Assembly: GCA_002919305.1 (NCBI GenBank)
Contig: PKFB01000009.1
Span: 44,236 to 108,235 of the forward strand
Length of the DNA stretch: 64,000 nucleotides
From: Actinomycetales bacterium
Lineage (GTDB): Bacteria > Actinomycetota > Actinomycetes > Mycobacteriales > Micromonosporaceae
Reading direction: 5' to 3'
Position numbers and translations under genes: made by a program. This document shows positions 1 to 7,957 of this stretch, piece after piece (positions within the stretch are counted from its first letter, which is position 1; each line of letters begins with the position of its first letter). The notes under the pieces are model-generated. The model was not told where the DNA came from and made no database searches. It was given only the letters and a program-made list of their open reading frames with translations.

Positions 1-742
1 CGACGGCCTTCCAGCTCTCCACCGCCTCGTCGCTCATCCCGGTGTCCGTGATGAGTTCGGTCACCTGGTCCGGGCTGGCGAACGGGTGAAGCGCGAAGCG
101 GTCCACCTTGCTGGAGTCGAACAGTCCGTACACCTCGGCGCAGACCGACGCCAGGCGCCGCTTGACCGCGGTCTCCTCCGGGTTCAGCTCCATCAGGCCT
201 AGTTGGGGGGACAGGGAGCGTACACCGAAGAACCCTCGCGCTACCCGGCCGCGGCCGGAGAACACATCACCGATGTCGCCGACCAACGACCATGAGGAGC
301 GGCGGACGGTGCCTCCGGGTAGTACCACGGTCGCGTCGGATTCGCTGAGCACTTCGGCGGCTCGTAGCCCGTTGGTGAGCACGACCAGCCCACGTCGTTC
401 GGTGAGCAGTTGCGCCAGGTAGTAGCAGGTGGTGCTGCAGTCCAGGGCGATGGCGTCCCCGTCGCGTACGGTGGCCGCCGCGGCCCGTGCAATCGCCTGC
501 TTGGCAGCCACCCGGTGCCGCAACCGCATTTCGAAAGCGCCCTCGTCGGCTCCGTTCACCGTGACTGCGCCGCCCCGAACCCGACGCAGCAGCCGACGAC
601 GCTCCAGCGCGTCAAGATCCTTACGGATCGTTACCTCGGACACGCCGAACCGCAACGACAACTCAGGTACGCTGACTTGCCCGACGTTATCGAGCAGACG
701 CAGCACCTCCTGTTGCCGCTCGTGCTCCGCGATTCCCGGCAT
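1..742 (-). CDS. DeoR-family transcriptional regulator (C-terminus cut by window edge)
   Basis: Read on the minus strand from an ATG at 742 preceded by AGAGGTGA, the protein begins MPGIAEHERQQEVL. It continues with a DeoR-type winged helix-turn-helix (VSVPELSLRFGVSEVTIRKD, about residues 25-44) and the family signature RRLLRRVRGGAV. A DeoR effector-sensing domain follows, with DCSTTCYYLA and LTNGLRAAEVL as in sugar-phosphate sensors. The frame is open to base 1, so about 247 residues are visible and the last few are missing. It lies downstream of L-rhamnose isomerase on the same strand, so control of rhamnose or another sugar pathway is a reasonable inference. The target genes may lie beyond the left edge. 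Family assignment is firm; the ligand is unknown. Confidence 0.85.
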   Translation of the reverse strand, partial: MPGIAEHERQQEVLRLLDNVGQVSVPELSLRFGVSEVTIRKDLDALERRRLLRRVRGGAVTVNGADEGAFEMRLRHRVAAKQAIARAAAATVRDGDAIALDCSTTCYYLAQLLTERRGLVVLTNGLRAAEVLSESDATVVLPGGTVRRSSWSLVGDIGDVFSGRGRVARGFFGVRSLSPQLGLMELNPEETAVKRRLASVCAEVYGLFDSSKVDRFALHPFASPDQVTELITDTGMSDEAVESWKAV

Positions 743-896
743 CGATCACCTCTGACGCTCCATGACGGCCACCCGGCTCGGGGGCCGCCGGGTTCCGTAA
801 CCTACGGGAAACGTAGGAGCAACGAAGCTGAACCGTCAATAAGCGAAAGAGAAATAGCCACTGTTCGAGTTTCGTTCGCAACCGATGTGGTTTCTA

Positions 897-923
897 TCAC
901 ATGTGTCTGCAATCACAATGTGA
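897..923. promoter_or_regulatory. Paired TCACA/TGTGA inverted repeats upstream of DeoR gene
   Basis: TCACATGTG (897-905) and TCACAATGTGA (913-923) are two short inverted repeats within 27 bases, about 155 bases upstream of the DeoR start. They could be autoregulatory operator half-sites. This is inferred from symmetry and position only. Confidence 0.3.
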
Positions 924-1276
924 CCGTCAGTGATTGATCGCCGCGCACCATGCCGGCTCAGGCGGGACACACGAACCGCGTATTAGCAGCGAAAATTCTG
1001 ATCATCGACATCGTTCGATCCAGACAGTCCGCCGTGACGTGACTGTTCGTGATCGACCAGGCCGACAGGGCACGCCACTTACGGTTCGGTTCCCCAACTA
1101 CTGTTCCTGCCCGGGATGAATGCCGGCGCGGTGAGAAGAACACAACAGACAAGCCACCATCGGGAAACGCTATTTCCCGGATTTCGCCCCGTCGGGGGAA
1201 TTGATCGATGAATCCCCGAAACGAGACCACGGAGCGAAAAAAGGTCGAAAATAAGGCAGCCGGCCACGTGGCGTCT

Positions 1277-1290
1277 GGATAGCGCTATCC
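1277..1290. promoter_or_regulatory. Perfect 14-bp palindrome with AGCGCT core
   Basis: GGATAGCGCTATCC is identical to its reverse complement. Its AGCGCT centre resembles LacI-family operators of cellulolytic actinomycetes, such as the CelR-type box built around AGCGCT. It lies downstream of rhamnose isomerase and far upstream of the DeoR gene. What it controls is unknown. Confidence 0.35.
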
Positions 1291-1395
1291 CCGACGCCTC
1301 ACGCTGCAAAATCTGGATCGGGCTCTGGATGCTGCGGGCTCTGAATCAGGCTCTGGAGGTTGTGGACCGGACGTCCTGGCCGACAGTCGTCCGAC

Positions 1396-1426
1396 GGCGG
1401 TGCGGGCTCCATAAACCCGCACCGCC
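1396..1426 (-). terminator. Hairpin terminator of rhaI
   Basis: A perfect 11-bp stem (GGCGGTGCGGG at 1396-1406 and its complement at 1416-1426) encloses a 9-base loop just after the rhaI stop codon. There is no clear U-tract. Confidence 0.7.
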
Positions 1427-1442
1427 TGCCCGTCGAGGCCGG

Positions 1443-2603
1443 TCAGGCTCCCCAGCCGGCTTGAGTGCCGCCCTGACGCTCTTGGATGATCTTCTCGGCG
1501 TACCCAGAACGTCGGTACGCCGCCAACGGGTCGGGATCGATGCCCATCTCCTCACGCAGCGAGGCCAGCAATGGACGCACATCCGTGTGGTAGGCGTCCA
1601 TCAACACCTCGTTGGCGCCCAGCACGTCCCCGTTCTCCTGTGCCTGGCGCAACGCGTCCAAGTCGACCAGCAGCGCCTTGGCGGTGGCCTCCTGAACGTT
1701 GAGCACGGAGCGGATCAGCGCCGGGATCTTCGGTTCGATGTTGTGGCACTGGTCGAGCATGAACGCCACGCTGGAGTTCACAGCGCCGGCCTTGACGATC
1801 TCCAGCATGATCCGGAAGAGCTGGAACGGATCGGCCGCGCCCACCATCAGGTCGTCGTCGGCGTAGAAGCGCGAGTTGAAGTGGAAACCGCCCAGCCGGC
1901 CAACCCGCAGCAGCACCGCCACGATGAACTCGATGTTGGTACCGGGCGCATGGTGTCCGGTGTCGACCAGCACCTGGGCCCGCTCTCCCAACGCCAGGCA
2001 GTGGGCGTAGCTGGTGCCCCAGTCCGGGATGTCGGTGTGGTAGAAGGCGGGCTCGAACAGCTTGTACTCCAGCAGCATCCGCATGCCGTCGGGCATCCGG
2101 TCGTAGACCTCGCGCAGCGCCTCGGCCAGACGGTCCTGACGGGCGATGAAGTCGTCCTGTCCGGGGTAGTTGGTGCCGTCGGCGAACCACAGCGACAGGA
2201 TGTTCGACCCGGTCACCTCGGCGATCTGGATGCATTCCAGGATGTGATCGATTGCCTTACGGCGTACCGCCGGGTCCGGGTTGCACACGCTGCCGAGGCG
2301 GTACTCGTTCTCCTGAAACACGTTCGGGTTGATCGCACCGATGGAGATGCCCAGCGATTCGGCGTGTCGCCGCAGGTCGGCGTAGTCATCCACCCGGTCC
2401 CAGGGGATGTGCAGAGCCACACTGGGCGCCACTCCAGTGAAACGGTGCACCACGGCGGCGTCCTCAAGCTTCTCGTACGCGTTACGCGGCACTCCGGGCT
2501 GGGGGAACACCTTGAACCGGGTGCCGGAGTTGCCGTAGGCCCACGAAGGCGTCTCGATCCGCTGTTCCCTCAGCGCCCTCTTCACCGCGTCGATGTCCGT
2601 CAT
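1443..2603 (-). CDS. rhaI: L-rhamnose isomerase
   Basis: This 386-residue protein catalyses L-rhamnose to L-rhamnulose, the first committed step of rhamnose breakdown in the cytoplasm. It matches the RhaI type, a metal-dependent TIM barrel related to xylose isomerase as in Pseudomonas stutzeri, not the longer E. coli RhaA. Visible family segments are [29 protein letters not shown] with the metal-binding Glu, [13 protein letters not shown], and [15 protein letters not shown]. The ATG is preceded by GAGGTGTGAGCA. It is divergent from the rhamnose mutarotase gene across 189 bases that carry LacI-type palindromes. A hairpin follows the stop. The assignment is strong. Confidence 0.93.
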   Translation of the reverse strand: MTDIDAVKRALREQRIETPSWAYGNSGTRFKVFPQPGVPRNAYEKLEDAAVVHRFTGVAPSVALHIPWDRVDDYADLRRHAESLGISIGAINPNVFQENEYRLGSVCNPDPAVRRKAIDHILECIQIAEVTGSNILSLWFADGTNYPGQDDFIARQDRLAEALREVYDRMPDGMRMLLEYKLFEPAFYHTDIPDWGTSYAHCLALGERAQVLVDTGHHAPGTNIEFIVAVLLRVGRLGGFHFNSRFYADDDLMVGAADPFQLFRIMLEIVKAGAVNSSVAFMLDQCHNIEPKIPALIRSVLNVQEATAKALLVDLDALRQAQENGDVLGANEVLMDAYHTDVRPLLASLREEMGIDPDPLAAYRRSGYAEKIIQERQGGTQAGWGA

Positions 2604-2631
2604 TGCTCACACCTCAGGTCGCCGCACAGTA

Positions 2632-2643
2632 TGAAACGTTTCA
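2632..2643. promoter_or_regulatory. LacI-type operator in rhaI/rhaM divergent promoter
   Basis: TGAAACGTTTCA is a perfect 12-bp palindrome with a central CG, the usual form of LacI-family operators. It lies 28 bases upstream of the rhaI start, where it would block that promoter. Confidence 0.6.
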
Positions 2644-2730
2644 ATTTCGAACCCTAGAGAGGTGCTCGTCACAGTGTCAAGACGGCCAATCGCCTGATGA
2701 CAGACCCGATGACAGTCCCGCGAACCTCTC

Positions 2731-2744
2731 TTGAATCCTTTCAA
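2731..2744. promoter_or_regulatory. Second operator-like inverted repeat before rhaM
   Basis: TTGAA-N4-TTCAA lies 49 bases upstream of rhaM and shares the TGAA/TTCA arms of the palindrome at 2632. A repressor could bind both and control the divergent pair. Confidence 0.45.
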
Positions 2745-2792
2745 TCGCGGCCCATAAGGTGATGATCGCCGACGTCACGTCCGGAGGTCCCT

Positions 2793-3113
2793 ATGCAGCG
2801 GATCTGCTTCATCCTGCGGGTCAAGCCCGACCGGGTTGAGGAGTACCGTCAACGCCACGCCGAGGTCTGGCCCGAGATGCGCCAGGCACTGAGCGAATGC
2901 GGATGGCACAACTACTCGCTCTTCCTGCGGGATGACGGCACCCTCGTCGGCTACCTGGAGACCGACGACTTCGAGGCGGCGCGGGCGAGAATGGCGGAGC
3001 GGGAGGTCAACGCTCGTTGGCAAGCGGAGATGGCTCCGTTCTTCGAATCGCTCGACGGACTTGACCCTGACCAGGCGATGACGCCGCTGCCCGAGGTCTT
3101 CCACCTCGACTGA
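2793..3113 (+). CDS. rhaM: L-rhamnose mutarotase
   Basis: This 106-residue protein interconverts the alpha and beta anomers of L-rhamnose, supplying the form used by the isomerase. It is full length for the RhaM (YiiL-like) family. The family pattern is visible: ICFILRVKPDRVEEYRQRHAEVWPEM at the start, with the catalytic His in RHAEVWPE, then GWHNYSLFLRDDGTLVGY, and WQAEMAPFFE near the end. GGAGG sits five bases before the ATG. It is divergent from rhaI and shares its operator region. No rhamnulokinase or aldolase is seen in the window, so the rest of the pathway must be elsewhere. Confidence 0.93.
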   Translation: MQRICFILRVKPDRVEEYRQRHAEVWPEMRQALSECGWHNYSLFLRDDGTLVGYLETDDFEAARARMAEREVNARWQAEMAPFFESLDGLDPDQAMTPLPEVFHLD

Positions 3114-3543
3114 TCACACCACCCCACCAGCTCAGACGCCCCGCGCCCCGACGGACCACGTCAGGCACACCCGGCAGGCTGTGTAACGCGCACTCCAACC
3201 CAAGAGAACAGAACAAAACACATAAAGTAGTATCAACCGAGAGGAATCGCGTTTTTATATAACGACAACACATGGAGTCGACTTCCTGGACCGCTTGGGC
3301 CTCACCCCTCTGTCAGGCGGCCCGAGCGTCGCGTGCAGCCACCGTCAGCCCTAAAGGCCGCAGGTGGCCGTGACTTCTTCGGGCCCATGCCCTCCCGAGA
3401 CCGGGTAATTTTCGGCGTCACCCGCTTCGCCCGACGCTGTTGCGGGCGCCCGCACCATCGAGCGCACGTGTAGTTGCGGTGCCTCGTACGCTTCCACGCG
3501 AATGGCCGTCCCATCTGCGCTGCCGATGTCCGGAAGGAGCACC
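3114..3543. other. Intergenic region with AT-rich patch
   Basis: There is no gene I can support. An unusually AT-rich patch (about 3200-3275) contains TATATAA at 3256-3262. It may hold a promoter for the peptidase gene downstream, but no -35 element is convincing. Confidence 0.35.
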
Positions 3544-5133
3544 GTGACCCCTGATTACCCATCATTCCGCAGTAGAGGCCTCGGCCCGCGCCGCCTGACG
3601 GCCCAGGTTCTCACCGTGGCCCTGCTGGTCACCGCAGCCGGTTGCAGCAGTGTGCCACCGGTCCATTGGGTCTCCAACACCGCCCCGGACAGCTCGGGAA
3701 ACCCCGACTACGCGGGTTCGCAGGAGATCGAGTGGACGGAGTGCCGGCATGAAGCCGCGCATGCCCTCGCGGGTTCTCCTCTCCCTTCCTCCATCGTTTA
3801 CGAATGCGGGACCGTGCTGGTGCCCCAGGACTGGAACCAACCGGACAACGGCGAGACCTTCGAGATCGTCCTGCTACGGGCTCGCTCGGAGGAGCAAGAG
3901 GACCGGATCGGCTCCCTGTTGGTCAACCCCGGGGGTCCGGGTGGCTCCGGGGTGGATATCGCGGCCTATCTGAGCACCACACTCTCTGACGAGATTCTCC
4001 GCCGTTTTGACATCGTGGGTTTCGATCCACGAGGCGTGATGCGTTCCTCACCGCTGGCGTGCATCCCCGACACCCTCAAAGACGAACTGATCGGGTTCGA
4101 TCCCGACCCGGTGTCCCAGGATGAGTTCGACGAGTTTGTGCTCCTCAATGAGGTGGCGGCACAGGGGTGTGAACGCACATACGGCGCCACCCTGCGGCTG
4201 TACTCCACGGAGCAGACTGTCCGAGACATGGAGGCGATCCGCGCCGCGCTCGGTGATGAGAAGCTCACGTACCTGGGGTACTCCTACGGCACTCTGCTGG
4301 GCGCGGTGTACGCGCGCCTGTTCCCCGACCGGATCCGGGCCTTCGTCCTGGACGGAGCGGTGGATCCGACGGTGAACGGCGTGATCGCCAGCGAGCGGCA
4401 AGCGGCCGGTTTCGAGCTCGCCTTCGACAACTTCGTCGCCTGGTGCCGGCAGGTGGGCCGCGCGGACTGTGCGATCGGCCCGGATGCCCGCGCCACCGTT
4501 CAAGGGTTGCTGGACCGGGCCCGGCAAGACCCCGCAGTGGGGTACGACGGCCGGCAGGCGACCGCGGGCTGGGTCCTCAACCTGGTGATATCGACCCTGT
4601 ACACCCAGGATTACTGGCCCTGGATGGCGCAGGCACTCGATGACCTCGACCGTGGTGATCCCACGCTGCTGTTCCAGATCGGCGACTACTTCGTGGGACG
4701 CGACCCTAACGGCACGTACGACAACTCCATGGAGATGTTGACCAACGTCAACTGTGTCGATGACGAAGAGTCGCCCACCGTCGAGCAGGTCCGGCAGCTG
4801 CAGGAGGAGTGGCGCCAGGAGTACCCGTTGTTCGGCGCCGCGCTCGCCATGTCGATCGTGGGATGCGCGGTCTGGCCCAACCTGCATGACCCGTACCCGG
4901 TCGGTGAGGCCGAGGGCGCGCCCCCGATCGTGGTCATCGGCACCCTGGGTGACCCGGCCACCCCATACGAACAAGCGCCGGCGCTGGCCAATCTGCTCGG
5001 TACGGGTGTGCTGATCACCTATGAAGGCGAGGGGCACACCATCTATCCCGATTCCCCGTGCGTGAACGAGGCGGTGAACCAGTACCTGCTGGAGCTGGAG
5101 CCTCCTGTCGACGGCCTGCGGTGCCCGGCCTGA
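3544..5133 (+). CDS. Secreted tripeptidyl-aminopeptidase-like lipoprotein (alpha/beta hydrolase, peptidase S33)
   Basis: The start is taken as GTG 3544 because GGAAGGAG directly precedes it; an ATG at 3502 in the same frame is possible. The 529-residue product begins with a lipoprotein signal ending in TAAGC, so it is probably exported and lipid-anchored. The alpha/beta-hydrolase features are the oxyanion motif VNPGGPGGSG, the nucleophile elbow GYSYGT, DGAVDP, and a late catalytic His in EGEGHT. A C-terminal TAP-like segment has the FGDPATPYE-type pattern (GTLGDPATPYEQA). Streptomyces Tap and SlpD/E proteins of this kind cut tripeptides or proline-rich peptides from N-termini. Substrate preference here is not known. 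It is convergent with the desaturase gene. Confidence 0.85.
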   Translation: MTPDYPSFRSRGLGPRRLTAQVLTVALLVTAAGCSSVPPVHWVSNTAPDSSGNPDYAGSQEIEWTECRHEAAHALAGSPLPSSIVYECGTVLVPQDWNQPDNGETFEIVLLRARSEEQEDRIGSLLVNPGGPGGSGVDIAAYLSTTLSDEILRRFDIVGFDPRGVMRSSPLACIPDTLKDELIGFDPDPVSQDEFDEFVLLNEVAAQGCERTYGATLRLYSTEQTVRDMEAIRAALGDEKLTYLGYSYGTLLGAVYARLFPDRIRAFVLDGAVDPTVNGVIASERQAAGFELAFDNFVAWCRQVGRADCAIGPDARATVQGLLDRARQDPAVGYDGRQATAGWVLNLVISTLYTQDYWPWMAQALDDLDRGDPTLLFQIGDYFVGRDPNGTYDNSMEMLTNVNCVDDEESPTVEQVRQLQEEWRQEYPLFGAALAMSIVGCAVWPNLHDPYPVGEAEGAPPIVVIGTLGDPATPYEQAPALANLLGTGVLITYEGEGHTIYPDSPCVNEAVNQYLLELEPPVDGLRCPA

Positions 5134-5184
5134 TGCGCCGACGCTCCGCGGGTCGCGCGCACCCGTGACGACCCCATGACGACG

Positions 5185-5225
5185 GTGCGGTACGTCGGGC
5201 CCCTCCATACCCCGGCGTACCGCAC
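5185..5225. terminator. Bidirectional hairpin between peptidase and desaturase
   Basis: GTGCGGTACG (5185-5194) pairs with CGTACCGCAC (5216-5225). A T-G wobble and CGGG/CCCG extend the stem to about 15 pairs. It lies between two convergent genes. Confidence 0.65.
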
Positions 5226-5266
5226 CTGCCTACGCGTACCCTCTTCGGCACCGGCTGATGTCCACC

Positions 5267-6355
5267 TCAAGCCGCCGGTGCTCCCTCACTGGCCTTAACG
5301 CCGACGCGCAGCTGCTCTCCCACGTGGTGGAGGTGGGTCAGCGCCTCTCGATAGGAGGCGATCAACCCGGTCTCGTGGTAAGCGACGCCTCGCTCGGCGC
5401 AGTACTCCTTGACGATCGGACGCAGCTGCCGCAGCCGTGCCCGCGGCACGCTGGGGAATAGATGATGCTCGATCTGGAAGTTCAGGCCTCCGAAGAGCAC
5501 ATCCAGCCAGCGGCCCCCGTAGACGTTCCGGGCGGTCAGCACCTGCCGACGCAGGTAGTCCAGTTTCTCCCCAGGCTGCAGCAGCGGCATGCCCTTATGG
5601 TTGGGCGCGAACGAGCAGCCCAGGTACAAACCGAATACACCCTGCAGCACCACCACGAACAGCACCGCCTTCAGGGGTGAGAGCACCAGGAACGGCAGGC
5701 CGACATGAACCAGGGCGTACACCGCCAGGAAAAAGCCTTCCAGCCTCCGGTGAGGTATCCCCCGATCCGTGATCACGGCGCGTGCGCTGGAGATGTGCAA
5801 GTGGATGCCCTCCAGCAGCAGTAGTGGGAAGAACAAGTACGCCTGCCAGCGGACCAGGAAACGCCCCAGACCCCGGTGCGCCTCGGCCTGCTCTGGGGTC
5901 CAGGCGATCACTCCCAGTCCAACGTCAGGGTCATGATCAAGATGGTTGGGATTGGCGTGGTGTCGGGTGTGCTTGTCCTGCCACCAGCCGTAGGTCAGGC
6001 CGATGAGCAAACTGCCCAGCGCCCCGGCCCGCTCGGCCGCGCGTCGGGAGCGAAACACCTGACGATGCGCGATGTCATGCCCCAAGAAGGCGATCTGGGC
6101 ACCGACAATGGCCAAACCGGCAGCCACCAGCAGCTGGTACCAGGAGTCACCCAGCAGGGCGAATGCGGTCCAGCCTGCGACGAACAGCCCCAATAAGACA
6201 GTGCTGAGGCCGATGTAGAACCCCGGAGTCGGCTCGAACAGTCCGGCTTGTCGTACCCGCCTGGACAGGGCGGCGTAATCACTCCCGCGAACGTCGCCGT
6301 CGGCGTTTCTTCGGGTGGACGGAGCGGTGGTGGGATCGACCAACGACAACGTCAT
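5267..6355 (-). CDS. Membrane fatty-acid desaturase
   Basis: This 362-residue integral membrane di-iron enzyme probably puts double bonds into acyl lipids or acyl-CoA. All three histidine boxes are visible: HDIAHR (about 93-98), HTRHH (129-133) and QIEHH (about 300), with the Gln-first third box typical of front-end or DesA-like desaturases. Hydrophobic pairs lie at about 47-90, 158-175 and 205-240. Dairon... no N-terminal cytochrome b5 domain is present, so electrons must come from a separate ferredoxin or oxidoreductase. GAGAGGA precedes the ATG. It is divergent from the phosphatase gene across a repeat-bearing 288-base gap. Regiospecificity cannot be read from the sequence. Confidence 0.88.
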   Translation of the reverse strand: MTLSLVDPTTAPSTRRNADGDVRGSDYAALSRRVRQAGLFEPTPGFYIGLSTVLLGLFVAGWTAFALLGDSWYQLLVAAGLAIVGAQIAFLGHDIAHRQVFRSRRAAERAGALGSLLIGLTYGWWQDKHTRHHANPNHLDHDPDVGLGVIAWTPEQAEAHRGLGRFLVRWQAYLFFPLLLLEGIHLHISSARAVITDRGIPHRRLEGFFLAVYALVHVGLPFLVLSPLKAVLFVVVLQGVFGLYLGCSFAPNHKGMPLLQPGEKLDYLRRQVLTARNVYGGRWLDVLFGGLNFQIEHHLFPSVPRARLRQLRPIVKEYCAERGVAYHETGLIASYREALTHLHHVGEQLRVGVKASEGAPAA

Positions 6356-6424
6356 CGCACGGTCCTCTCGTTACAAATCGAACATCCGACTTTGACGCTA
6401 CGGAGCCCTCACCTCCGCTACGAG

Positions 6425-6472
6425 CCAGCTAGCCGCCCTATTGGGAGGCCAGCTAGCCGGCCTATCGGGGGT
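6425..6472. repeat. Tandem 24-bp direct repeat in divergent promoter
   Basis: Two adjacent 24-base units (6425-6448 and 6449-6472) both begin CCAGCTAGCCG and differ at only a few positions. They are followed by a GGGTTAACCC palindrome (6474-6483). They sit between the desaturase and phosphatase starts and may be regulator binding sites. Confidence 0.55.
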
Positions 6473-6643
6473 AGGGTTAACCCCCGTCTCCCCACCACGT
6501 ACCCGGGTAAACCCGAGCCTGACGGGGTATCCCCACACGCCGATACCTGTAGCGCGAGGTGGAGACGGACAGGTCACCGCTCTGGGCCCGACGCTCGCCG
6601 TGGCGTGCCCCGATCCGCGTATCCGTCCAGCGGGAGGCGACAC

Positions 6644-7885
6644 ATGGTGACGGCGAGAAAAGCCACCCCGGCTCAAGCGTCGGATCCCTGGTACGCGGTG
6701 ATGCTGGAGCTGCTCCGCCGCGCGGAGCTGTGTCAGCCCGACGACCTGATCGCCATGGTCGATCAGGTGATCCACACGGTGGGGTTGGAGCTCACGGTCT
6801 ACCTGATCGATTACGAACAGCAGGCGCTCCGGGCCATCCCAACCGACGGTGCTCCGTTCCCACCACCCCTGCCGGTGGACACCACCATGGCGGGGCGCGC
6901 GTTCAGTCTGATACGCACGTTGGCTGGCCAGCCCACCGCGCACCGGGCAGGCCGGCTGTGGATCCCTTTGGTGGACGGATCCGAGCGACTCGGCGTTGTC
7001 GAACTGGCCCCCGCCGGGCGACCTCCGGGAGCACCCTCACCCGGGCCGCGTGATCAGTGTGAAATGCTCGTCCACCTTCTCGGGCATTTGATCACGGCGA
7101 AGATGCCCTACGGGGACGTCTTTCACCAGATCCGACGTTCTCAACCCATGACGCCAGGCTCTGAGCTGCTGTTGCGGCTGGTGCCGCCTTTGACGTTCAC
7201 CAGTGACCGCATGGTCATCTCGGCGATCATCGAACCGTGTTACGACTCCGGTGGGGATGCATTCGACTACGCCGTCGACGGCTCCACCGTCCACATCGCG
7301 ATCCTCGACGCGATGGGGAAAGGCTTGTCAGCGGGGGTGGCCAGCGCGGTGGCGTTGGCGGCCATGCGCGCCACTCGACGGGCAGGCGGTGGCCTGTATG
7401 CCATGGGCCGCGCCATTGACACGGCCCTAGAGGAGCAGTTCCGGGAGCTGCGCTTCGTCACCGCTGTTCTCGCCGAGCTTCACCTGGAGACCGGCCTGCT
7501 GCGGTACATCAACGCCGGTCATCCGGCGCCGCTGTTGCTGCGCGATAAACATCTGGTCCGGACCCTGGACGCGGGGCGCCGTATGCCGTTGGGTTTCGAC
7601 GACCCGAGCATCCAAGTAGCGGAGGACACGCTCCAGCCCGGTGACCGGCTGCTGTTTTACAGCGATGGCGTCGTCGAAGCCCGCGATCCGGCGGGAGAGA
7701 TGTTCGGGCTCACCCGGCTCATTGAGCTGGTCTCCCGGCAGATCCACGCCCAACAACCCGCGCCGGAGATCCTCCGCCGGTTATTCAACGCGGTGTTCGA
7801 CCACCGCCGTGCCCTACCCGCCGACGACGCGACGTTGCTACTTCTGGACTGGTCCCGGGCCGCCGCGGAACGGGCCGTGCTGTGA
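6644..7885 (+). CDS. GAF-SpoIIE (PP2C-type) serine phosphatase
   Basis: The preferred start is ATG 6644, preceded by GGGAGG; the frame is open further upstream but that part looks non-coding. The 413-residue product has a GAF-like sensory half (about 15-130) and a SpoIIE/RsbU phosphatase half (about 180-405). The metal-binding and catalytic motifs GGDAFDY, LDAMGKGLSAG, NAGHPAPLLL and FYSDGVVEARD are intact. Such enzymes dephosphorylate anti-sigma-factor antagonists in partner-switching stress control. There is no kinase (HATPase) domain and no anti-sigma partner in this window, so the target is unknown. It is convergent with the glucokinase. Confidence 0.85.
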   Translation: MVTARKATPAQASDPWYAVMLELLRRAELCQPDDLIAMVDQVIHTVGLELTVYLIDYEQQALRAIPTDGAPFPPPLPVDTTMAGRAFSLIRTLAGQPTAHRAGRLWIPLVDGSERLGVVELAPAGRPPGAPSPGPRDQCEMLVHLLGHLITAKMPYGDVFHQIRRSQPMTPGSELLLRLVPPLTFTSDRMVISAIIEPCYDSGGDAFDYAVDGSTVHIAILDAMGKGLSAGVASAVALAAMRATRRAGGGLYAMGRAIDTALEEQFRELRFVTAVLAELHLETGLLRYINAGHPAPLLLRDKHLVRTLDAGRRMPLGFDDPSIQVAEDTLQPGDRLLFYSDGVVEARDPAGEMFGLTRLIELVSRQIHAQQPAPEILRRLFNAVFDHRRALPADDATLLLLDWSRAAAERAVL

Positions 7886-7957
7886 CCCAGCCGCGCCCAC
7901 GCCGCACGGCGGGCGGTGGGCTTCGCGTGGGGTACGCCGGTACGCCCGCGGGGCGGC

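Larger units (their letters stand above)
743..1395. other. Long intergenic region rich in inverted repeats
   Basis: No convincing gene is seen here; the small open frames lack a ribosome site and family features. The region holds an inverted repeat with CGGGAAA arms at 1161-1179, a quasi-palindrome around ATCGAT at 1194-1217, and a perfect 14-bp palindrome at 1277-1290. Three GGCTCTG direct repeats follow (1321-1327, 1337-1343, 1349-1355). It presumably carries the promoter of the DeoR gene. Confidence 0.5.

Noticed and set aside
1329..2657. A 442-codon open frame on the plus strand
   Set aside because: It lies antisense to rhaI, has no ribosome site, and its residue pattern (many Val, His, Gln and Arg) is the usual antisense shadow of a GC-rich gene.
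3200..3275. AT-rich patch as a possible horizontally acquired fragment
   Set aside because: It is under 100 bases, encodes nothing, and is more simply a promoter-bearing intergenic stretch.
4048..5208. A 386-codon open frame antisense to the peptidase
   Set aside because: It overlaps a clear alpha/beta-hydrolase gene and looks like a shadow frame.
6248..6643. Upstream extension of the phosphatase open frame
   Set aside because: It translates the tandem repeats of the promoter region, overlaps the desaturase start antisense, and a good ribosome site precedes ATG 6644.
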